A DNA stretch of 36,322 nucleotides from an uncultured Clostridia bacterium (lineage in GTDB: Bacteria; Bacillota; Clostridia; Christensenellales; Borkfalkiaceae). The stretch covers positions 1-36,322 of the forward strand of contig CANRAD010000017.1 in the NCBI GenBank assembly GCA_947628505.1, given 5' to 3'. This document shows, piece after piece, positions 31,585 to 36,322 of this stretch. The translations under genes and the position numbers were made by a program. The notes beneath the pieces were generated by a model. It was not told the origin of the DNA, did no database searches, and saw only the letters and a program-made list of their open reading frames with translations. Position 1 is the first letter of the stretch; each line of letters opens with the position of its first letter.

Positions 31585-31719
31585 TTATTTCCCGTCCTGC
31601 GATTTTAGTTGCTGGATATGCGCCAAAAGCGTTTCATAAAACGAACGCCGCTCGGTTTCGGGCAATAATTGAATATTAGGTTTGCCTATTGTTTCAACTT
31701 GCAATTCAGTTTTCTGCAC
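31585..31719 (-). CDS. Small accessory protein upstream of rep
   Basis: 44 residues from GTG 31719 (GGAGG eight bases upstream). A longer in-frame version from ATG 31827 has no ribosome site. Sequence starts MQKTELQVETIGKPNIQLLP and ends with a helix (RRSFYETLLAHIQQLKSQ). I recognise this pattern from short proteins next to such Rep genes in Firmicutes; its function is unknown. Upstream sequence contains GTATACC, possibly a -10. Confidence 0.6.
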   Translation of the reverse strand: MQKTELQVETIGKPNIQLLPETERRSFYETLLAHIQQLKSQDGK

Positions 31720-32000
31720 TTTTGGCACCTCCTTGACCGCTGTTTTCGTATGGTATACTACATAAACATGAAGCCTAATTTCCTGTTTCAAAAAGTTTTT
31801 TGGTTTTTTATTAAGGGTTATCCACATAACCTCTCATATCTTTCAGTACAAAAATTTGCAAATGACAACCGGTTTCGGAAAAAAGTTTAAAAAATTTTTA
31901 AAATAGAGCGATTTACACCCGAAAAACGTTCAAAGTAGCCGCCTTGCAAAATAAAAAAACGCCCTATGCAAAAAAGCATAAGGCTATGAAATCTGCCGAT

Positions 32001-32053
32001 GAGCGGGGAAGGGCGATTCGCCAAGCGGGTTAGCGGCGAACGCCCTTCCGCTC
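32001..32053. repeat. Bulged inverted repeat, possible replication origin
   Basis: Arms 32007-32022 and 32035-32049 pair over 15 bp with a single bulged A (32016). Outer GAGC/GCTC pairs extend it, and the loop is AAGCGGGTTAGC. Together with the next repeat it lies just upstream of the rep genes, a usual place for double- or single-strand origins. 31720-32234 otherwise holds no gene. Confidence 0.65.
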
Positions 32054-32092
32054 GGCGTTCATATTTTGGTTTTTTCGTTGGGCGGTTTATTT

Positions 32093-32154
32093 TGTGGCGG
32101 GTGCTTGAACGCGCGGCGTTAGCCGCGCGCTCGTTTATTCAAGCACCCGCCACA
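32093..32154. repeat. Cruciform-type inverted repeat, possible origin
   Basis: Perfect 17-bp arms (32093-32109 and 32138-32154) enclose a second perfect 8-bp hairpin CGCGCGGC-GTTA-GCCGCGCG (32110-32129). The nested geometry recalls rolling-circle or lagging-strand origins. No U tail follows. Confidence 0.75.
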
Positions 32155-32234
32155 GTGCCATTTTAAATTTTTTTATTGCAAAATGGTAGAAGCTGTGATA
32201 TTATAAATCAAATATACTTTTGTAAGGGGTGATT

Positions 32235-32807
32235 ATGATGAAAATTACTTGTATTGTCGGCAGTCCTAATTTAAAAGGCAGTTGCGCTTATCTTGTCGAT
32301 ACTTTGATAAATGGAATAAGCAATTCTGCGGCTATAATTAAAAAATATTGCATAAACGAAATAGCTATGAATTACTGTTACGGCTGTAAAAAATGTTATG
32401 AAAACGGCGAGTGTGTACAAAACGATGACGTTAAAAACGTTGTTCTTGATATTTTAAGCTCGGACTATGTTGTTATTGCCGCCCCGTCTTGGTGGGCTGA
32501 CGTGCCTGCACAACTTAAAACGCTGTTTGATAGGACTACCCCTTACGGCGATACTAACCCCAACCGCAATTACAAAGCCGATAAGCCCATTAAAGGAATA
32601 GCGATAGCTGTTCGTGCAGGCGTGCGAGAGCAAGAAAACCAATTGATTTTAAACGCAATTGCGCACTATTTCGGGCATTTGGGAATTGCAACGGTAGAAA
32701 GAATATCCGTTCGCCAAACCGATAAATTAAATGATTTATTAGAAAATCACAGAGCGGAAATTCAACAAGTTTTTGAATTAGGTAAGGTAATAGGTAAATC
32801 AGTATGA
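32235..32807 (+). CDS. Flavodoxin-fold NAD(P)H-dependent FMN reductase-like protein
   Basis: 190 residues. FMN-binding GSPNLKGSCAYLVDTL, then a Cys cluster YGCKKCYENGEC like that of iron-sulfur flavoproteins (no fourth Cys seen), and VIAAPSWWADVPAQLKTLFDR, the usual flavin loop. It would use NAD(P)H to reduce FMN, quinones or other acceptors. AAGGGG lies 6-7 bases before ATG 32235. It overlaps the peptidase gene by ATGA, so the two form an operon. A+T-rich like its neighbours. Confidence 0.88.
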   Translation: MMKITCIVGSPNLKGSCAYLVDTLINGISNSAAIIKKYCINEIAMNYCYGCKKCYENGECVQNDDVKNVVLDILSSDYVVIAAPSWWADVPAQLKTLFDRTTPYGDTNPNRNYKADKPIKGIAIAVRAGVREQENQLILNAIAHYFGHLGIATVERISVRQTDKLNDLLENHRAEIQQVFELGKVIGKSV

Positions 32808-33493
32808 CAAATGCCCAAGTACAGCAAATAGCAAAGAAGACTATGGACTTTATCAAAACTAAAATAAAAGTCGGTATGTCTTTAATAGAATTAAGACAGC
32901 TTGCCGAAAACAAAATGTTAGAGTTGGGTGCTACTTCATTTTGGTATTGGGATGTTGGCGCATTTGTGTTTTCGGGTAACGAAACAACACTGTCCGTGTC
33001 GGGGAAACACTATCAAACAGCAGACCGTATTATTGAAAATAACGATATAGTTACGATTGATTTAAGTCCGCAGGTTGGTAATGTTTGGGGCGATTTTGCT
33101 CGAACAATTATTATAGAAAACGGCGTTGTTATAAATGATATAAATACAATAAGCAACTTCGAATGGCGAAACGGCTTGCTTATGGAAGGTAAACTACATA
33201 GAGAATTGCTATCGTTCGCAACACCCGAAACGACTTTTGAGCAACTTTACGAATATATGAATAAGTTTATTACTTCAAACGCCTTTATAAATTTGGACTT
33301 TATGGGGAATTTAGGTCATTCCATAGTAACGAATAAGGACGACCGAATTTATATAGAAAAAGGTAATTCCGCTACTCTCGGAAGTGTAAAGTATTTTACT
33401 TTTGAGCCACATATAGCTGTTAAAGGTTCGGCATACGGTTTTAAAAAAGAGAATATCTATTATTTTAATAACTGTAAACTGAAAGAGCTTTAA
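32804..33493 (+). CDS. M24-family metallopeptidase
   Basis: 229 residues, the pita-bread fold only, without the creatinase N-domain. The dimetal ligands are all visible: Asp86 (TIDLSP), Asp97 (WGDFAR), His172 (LGHSI), Glu201 (FEPHI) and Glu216 (KKENIYYF). Relatives are aminopeptidases P, prolidases and methionine aminopeptidases; the short form cannot be assigned a substrate. It is translationally coupled to the flavoprotein. Its stop overlaps the end of the convergent epimerase gene. Confidence 0.88.
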   Translation: MTNAQVQQIAKKTMDFIKTKIKVGMSLIELRQLAENKMLELGATSFWYWDVGAFVFSGNETTLSVSGKHYQTADRIIENNDIVTIDLSPQVGNVWGDFARTIIIENGVVINDINTISNFEWRNGLLMEGKLHRELLSFATPETTFEQLYEYMNKFITSNAFINLDFMGNLGHSIVTNKDDRIYIEKGNSATLGSVKYFTFEPHIAVKGSAYGFKKENIYYFNNCKLKEL

Positions 33494-34383
33494 AAATTCC
33501 GTTCGATAAAGTCAAAATAATTTTTGGGCTTGACCGTACTTTTGTTATCTTTATACCAATTATAGGAACGTTGAAAGCCGACAGGTAACGGTATCAAGTC
33601 AGGCACAATCTCATTTTGTAAGGTGGTGTCAAGCGCATAGCCGTAATCATAGAAAGGAAAGTAATTGCGCTGTTCAATGTCAGCGGTAACGTTTATAAAT
33701 TTCGGCGTTTTACCCATTGCCGCATAGCAAATTTCAACCCATTCTTTAATGGTAATCGGATTGTTGCCGACATTAAAAACTTTTTGTGTAGGTTGAATTT
33801 TAAGCAATATTTCTATAAATCTACACAAATCTTCAACGTGGAAAAATTGCAGGGGCATAGAGCCGTCCTTGGGCAAGTAAAACGGCGCACCTCTTTCGGC
33901 GCAATCAAAAACAAACGCTTCTCGGTAAAGGTTGTTATACTCGCCGTAAAGATAGGGCGGTCTTATAATATAGGCGTTGGGAACTCGTTTTTTTAGAGCG
34001 TTTTCGGCGGCTATTTTATTTGTGCCGTAATCGCCCCATATTTTGTTTTTACCGCACTCATCGCTTTCTTTAAACGGCAATTCAAGCGTTTCGGGATAAA
34101 CTGCGCTCGAACTAATCATAACGAAATTGTCAAAACTTTCAAGGTTGTCAAGCAAGGTATTTATATCTTCGGCGGTGTAGGCGGTTACGTCGATAACCGT
34201 ATCAAAATGCAAGCCTTTTAACCTGCCATTTATATTTTTGCGGTCGCATTGAATAAGTTTTACATTAGGTAATTGCGGCTTTGTATTGCGGTTTAAAACG
34301 TAAACTTCGTTGTCGTTATCCGCAAAATATTCCGCTATAAATTTGCTTACGAAAACAGTGCCGCCCGTAACTAATATTTTCAT
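33490..34383 (-). CDS. NAD-dependent epimerase/dehydratase family protein
   Basis: 297 residues from ATG 34383 (AAGGAG eight bases before it). Rossmann start MKILVTGGTVFVSKFIAEYF; the usual GGxGxxG has Val and Ser in the second and third Gly positions, as in a Firmicute subgroup of this family. Active site: SSSAVYPETLELPFKE for the Ser/Tyr region, a motif-like YGTNKIAAE in which Tyr148-type and Lys are present, then IRPPYLYG. It is an extended SDR acting on a nucleotide-sugar or similar. It may be cargo of the element. Confidence 0.88.
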   Translation of the reverse strand: MKILVTGGTVFVSKFIAEYFADNDNEVYVLNRNTKPQLPNVKLIQCDRKNINGRLKGLHFDTVIDVTAYTAEDINTLLDNLESFDNFVMISSSAVYPETLELPFKESDECGKNKIWGDYGTNKIAAENALKKRVPNAYIIRPPYLYGEYNNLYREAFVFDCAERGAPFYLPKDGSMPLQFFHVEDLCRFIEILLKIQPTQKVFNVGNNPITIKEWVEICYAAMGKTPKFINVTADIEQRNYFPFYDYGYALDTTLQNEIVPDLIPLPVGFQRSYNWYKDNKSTVKPKNYFDFIERNF

Positions 34384-34411
34384 TGCCAACTCCTTGCGTT
34401 TGTTTAATAGA

Positions 34412-34440
34412 ATTATATCAAAATTTATAATCACACACAA
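34412..34440 (-). promoter_or_regulatory. Promoter of the epimerase gene
   Basis: Minus strand TTGTGT (34440-34435), 17-bp spacer, TATAAT (34417-34412). Confidence 0.65.
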
Positions 34441-34505
34441 CGATTTAAAGCATAAAAATAACGCAAGCTGAATTTGGTTCAACTTACGTTATTAGTGGTG
34501 CACCA

Positions 34506-35233
34506 AAAGATACCCGCCGGCATAGCCGGCGGTTCTTCATTTTTTGATAAATCAAAGCGTCACTTCGCTCGCGCAGGCACACCCCTTGTTTACTAGCCGC
34601 GAGCAACGCTCGCGTATGACGACCTGGCGGTCTTTGCGTTTATCACTTGCTACCCGTAAACGGATCCTCGGCATAGTCTATGCTTAATTGCATTGCCTCT
34701 TTATCCTGTTTTAGCTGGTTGGATATGTAATTCTTTATTACCTCGGTATTCTTGCCCGTCGTGCCTACATAGTAGCCACGACACCAAAATTCTCGGCATC
34801 TGTACTGAAACTTTGCCTGCCCAAATTTTTGGCATATCATTAAACTGCTTTTCCCTTTCAAATATCCCATTACTCCCGAAATCGAAAATTTGGGTGGTAT
34901 ACTTAACAACAGATGTACATGGTCTATTGCCATTTCTCCCTCTATTATTTCTATTCCTTTTCACGTGCATAATTCTTTTATTATTTTCATTATTGCTTCA
35001 CGTTGTTCGGCATAAAACATTTTGCGCCTATATTTCGGTGCGAAAACTATGTGATACTTGCAATTCCATTTCTTATGTGCTAAAATTTTACTATCATTCA
35101 TTTGAATGTCCTCCGCTTGTGTCTTTTTATTACAACCGCCAAGTCGTAATCCTATTTTACACAAACGGAGTGATTCTGTCATATTTATCGGCATTAGCCT
35201 TTACTGAACCCCCAGACTATCTGGGGGTTTTCG
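34506..35233 (-). mobile_element. IS200-type insertion sequence
   Basis: Single-gene IS200/IS605 family element, with no tnpB. A perfect hairpin lies at each end: CCGCCGGC/GCCGGCGG (34514-34532) downstream of the transposase and AACCCCCAG/CTGGGGGTT (35207-35229) upstream. The exact cleavage sites are not determined. It abuts the candidate att repeat. Confidence 0.8.
34643..35101 (-). pseudogene. tnpA: IS200 transposase TnpA with an internal TGA
   Basis: From ATG 35101 (GGAGG eight bases upstream) the protein reads MNDSKILAHKKWNCKYHIVF...KELCT, then TGA (34963-34961), then in the same frame KGIEIIEGEMAIDHVHLLLSIP...GVMGYLKGKSSLM...FWCRGYY...VIKNYISNQL...EDPFTGSK. Relatives have Trp (TGG) at the TGA. 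The HUH pair (DHVHLLL) and Tyr (NYISNQ) lie after the stop. So one nonsense change kills an otherwise complete gene. TGA ends several neighbours, so recoding as Trp is unlikely. Confidence 0.85.
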
Positions 35234-35240
35234 CTATACA

Positions 35241-35275
35241 AAAAACCGAACCTTGTAATAGGTTCGGTTTTTTTG
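35241..35275. terminator. Bidirectional terminator
   Basis: AAAAACCGAACC (35241-35252) pairs with GGTTCGGTTTTT (35261-35272), with T or A tracts on both sides. It ends the TerB-like gene on the minus strand or isolates IS200. Confidence 0.75.
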
Positions 35276-35331
35276 TTTTTTTGTTTATTGTTTGATTTGT
35301 TGCCGCTTTATGAAGAACTCATTTAAAAATT

Positions 35332-35793
35332 TCACGATTTGCAGAGCTGACGGATATAACGTTTCTCCTTTAACGAAACTTTCCCGTCGACGGACGTTAC
35401 CAAAAGACAAAGCAGTATTATGTCCGCGCCGAGCTCTTCGTTCGCCGCGGAAAGTATATTAAGCAGTTCTTTCGTGTACTCCTTTATTATGTTTTGCAAA
35501 TCCTTCGAAACTTTCAATTCGGACTTTATCCCCGCCAAATCGCAAAACTCGCCGAACGCCTTGACGAGCGAAGGATAAATATACAGATAATCCTTCTCGC
35601 TTATCGAGCCGTCCGAAACGACCGAACCGATAATAAACGCGGCAAGCGTATTTACGGGATCCTCCCCGTCAAGCCCGAGCCCGCGCAGTCCGTCAACCAC
35701 CGTAACGGCTTTGTCGACTATCAACGCCGCACGTTCTGGAGGCGTTAACGCCTCGACTTCGTTACACAATTTCTGAAATTCAAACATACTCAT
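35332..35793 (-). CDS. TerB-like helical protein
   Basis: 153 residues, all helical. DPVNTLAAFIIGSVVSDGSISEKDYLYI and ILLCLLVTSVDGKVSLKEKRYI are two TerB-like helical pairs with acidic D-G turns (SDGSIS, VDGKVS), as in the metal-binding tellurite-resistance TerB fold, found in many stress or membrane-linked proteins. No Ter operon is nearby, so resistance should not be assumed. AAGGAGA precedes ATG 35793 (ATG 35787 is better spaced). Base composition returns to that of the host. Confidence 0.65.
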   Translation of the reverse strand: MSMFEFQKLCNEVEALTPPERAALIVDKAVTVVDGLRGLGLDGEDPVNTLAAFIIGSVVSDGSISEKDYLYIYPSLVKAFGEFCDLAGIKSELKVSKDLQNIIKEYTKELLNILSAANEELGADIILLCLLVTSVDGKVSLKEKRYIRQLCKS

Positions 35794-35860
35794 ATCTCCT
35801 TTTTGTCAACTTGTCGCGCCGCCGAAATTCCGACGCTGCCGACTTCTTGTTTTCTTAGAC

Positions 35861-35866
35861 ATTATA
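35861..35866 (-). promoter_or_regulatory. -10 box of the TerB-like gene
   Basis: Minus strand TATAAT about 70 bases before the start; the -35 region is T-rich and weak. 35794-35940 otherwise shows nothing. Confidence 0.4.
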
Positions 35867-35941
35867 ATACTTGCGACCGAAAAACAAAAGCAAATAAATC
35901 GCAAAAGCGTTTAAATATTTGCGCCGAACAAATTTCATGCG

Positions 35942-35990
35942 GCGCCGCGCCGGAAGAGCGTTTCCCTCTTCCGGCGCGGCGCTTCTTTTA
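35942..35990 (+). terminator. Strong plus-strand terminator with no gene upstream
   Basis: Perfect 17-bp arms (35942-35958, 35966-35982), tail TTCTTTTA. No plus-strand gene precedes it. The 3' arm end and tail repeat at 36235-36252. Confidence 0.8.
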
Positions 35991-36019
35991 TGTAAATATT
36001 TTTCTTTCACAATTACTTG

Positions 36020-36048
36020 TTGATATTTCAGATCAATCGTGTTATAAT
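36020..36048 (+). promoter_or_regulatory. Promoter of the structured leader and last gene
   Basis: TTGATA (36020-36025), 17-bp spacer, TATAAT (36043-36048). Transcription should start near 36055. Confidence 0.85.
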
Positions 36049-36054
36049 GCTAAT

Positions 36055-36248
36055 GCAACGTCAACAGAATAGATTTCTTTTCCTTCCCCTAAACGGTGGC
36101 GGCATGAATTTTTATACGGAAAAGTCGAAAAATAACGGTAGTAATACCTGTTTCAATCGGCTTTTTCGCAAAAAAGAAGTCTGTTGGCGTTGCAACCAAG
36201 GAACGGTATTCTACGGGCGCCGTTCCTTAAAGGAGCGGCGCTTCTTTT
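36055..36248 (+). promoter_or_regulatory. Structured leader: riboswitch-like attenuator
   Basis: A 14-bp stem joins GCAACGTCAACAGA (36055-36068) with TCTGTTGGCGTTGC (36180-36193), one G-U pair, enclosing about 110 nt with a GGTA-GTAA-TACC mini-hairpin (36137-36148) and CGAAAAA/TTTTTCG pairing. Then AAGGAACGG (36198-36206) pairs with CCGTTCCTT (36220-36228). That excludes an 11-bp terminator stem, 36217-36227 with 36231-36241, followed by TTCTTTTA. The terminator's 3' arm contains AGGAG, the ribosome site of the next gene. No known riboswitch class recognised. Confidence 0.75.
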
Positions 36249-36322
36249 ATGTCTGGTGAAAAAGTATGCTCTTGTTTCGGACACTTCGATGTTGAGATAA
36301 CCGACGAACTGAGAGCAAAAAC
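36249..36322 (+). CDS. GH-motif protein (SLOG/DUF1273-like?), N-terminus only
   Basis: Only 24 residues are present: MSGEKVCSCFGHFDVEITDE and on. The pattern VCSxFGHxDxxITxELR resembles the start of YpsA/DUF1273-like proteins of the SLOG superfamily (nucleotide-binding Rossmann-like), which have a CxFxGHR start. The usual Arg is Phe here, so the match is tentative. AGGAG lies 13 bases upstream inside the terminator stem, so expression should depend on leader folding. Confidence 0.6.
   Translation, partial: MSGEKVCSCFGHFDVEITDELRAK

Larger units (their letters stand above)
28747..34505. mobile_element. Candidate integrative element at the tRNA-Lys gene
   Basis: About 5.8 kb of visibly A+T-richer sequence between the tRNA operon and IS200. 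It contains a large serine recombinase, a HUH rolling-circle Rep, a small accessory gene, nested inverted repeats, and three cargo genes. GGTGCACCA, the 3' end of tRNA-Lys(CTT), is repeated at 34497-34505 and could be attL/attR. The repeat is only nine bases, so the boundaries are tentative; the right end might lie nearer 35230. Confidence 0.5.

Noticed and set aside
34460-34505. tRNA remnant at the right repeat
   Set aside because: Distance from TTC to CCA is too long and there is no T stem; only GGTGCACCA matches.
34961-34963. TGA read as tryptophan
   Set aside because: TGA ends several well-defined genes here (terminase, beta-rich head protein, parE), so a nonsense mutation is simpler.
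1-36322. CRISPR arrays
   Set aside because: I found no regularly spaced direct repeats of 24-40 bases anywhere in the window.

Overview
The window is a chromosomal segment of a low-to-moderate-GC Gram-positive bacterium, most likely an uncultured gut Clostridia (a Christensenellales-like lineage is my guess from the style of the hypothetical proteins; the partial 16S could settle it). It has consensus sigma-A promoters, strong AAGGAGG ribosome sites, many U-tailed terminators, TGA used as a stop, and a parE-parC pair. 

Layout. 1-650: 5' end of a 16S rRNA gene on the minus strand, with its leader and two tandem promoters. 730-5950: small membrane proteins, a HTH repressor with an overlapping divergent promoter/operator region, two gene remnants, a sirtuin, a DUF1858 protein, an MscS channel and an anchored Glu-rich protein. 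6170-10740: parE-parC. 10920-13700: a two-gene operon with a zinc-ribbon/TIR protein and a membrane protein, opposite a XRE regulator whose likely operator sits in the operon promoter. 13900-17950: a large surface protein and two RNA-modification enzymes (a RluA-type pseudouridine synthase and a RlmI-like methyltransferase). 18010-25424: a compact, intact, host-like virion-head operon (terminase, small protein, P22-type portal, scaffold, capsid, connector, beta-rich protein, small protein) with no integrase, replication, tail-measure or lysis genes. 25487-28058: two exported single-anchor proteins and a small helical protein encoded upstream of the terminase. 28094-28800: a six-gene tRNA operon (Gly, Arg, His, Gln, Lys, Lys). 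28800-34505: an A+T-richer element with a large serine recombinase, a rolling-circle HUH replication protein, nested inverted repeats and three metabolic cargo genes. 34506-35235: an IS200 copy with a nonsense codon. 35330-36322: a TerB-like protein, then a promoter and a 195-nt structured leader ending in a terminator that contains the ribosome site of the next gene (a GH-motif, possibly SLOG/DUF1273 protein), which runs off the window.

Most notable: the head-gene operon looks like a domesticated or gene-transfer-agent-like particle; the last gene has a riboswitch-like leader; several genes appear to be transcribed without any 5' leader; the TIR operon appears to be under a dedicated repressor.
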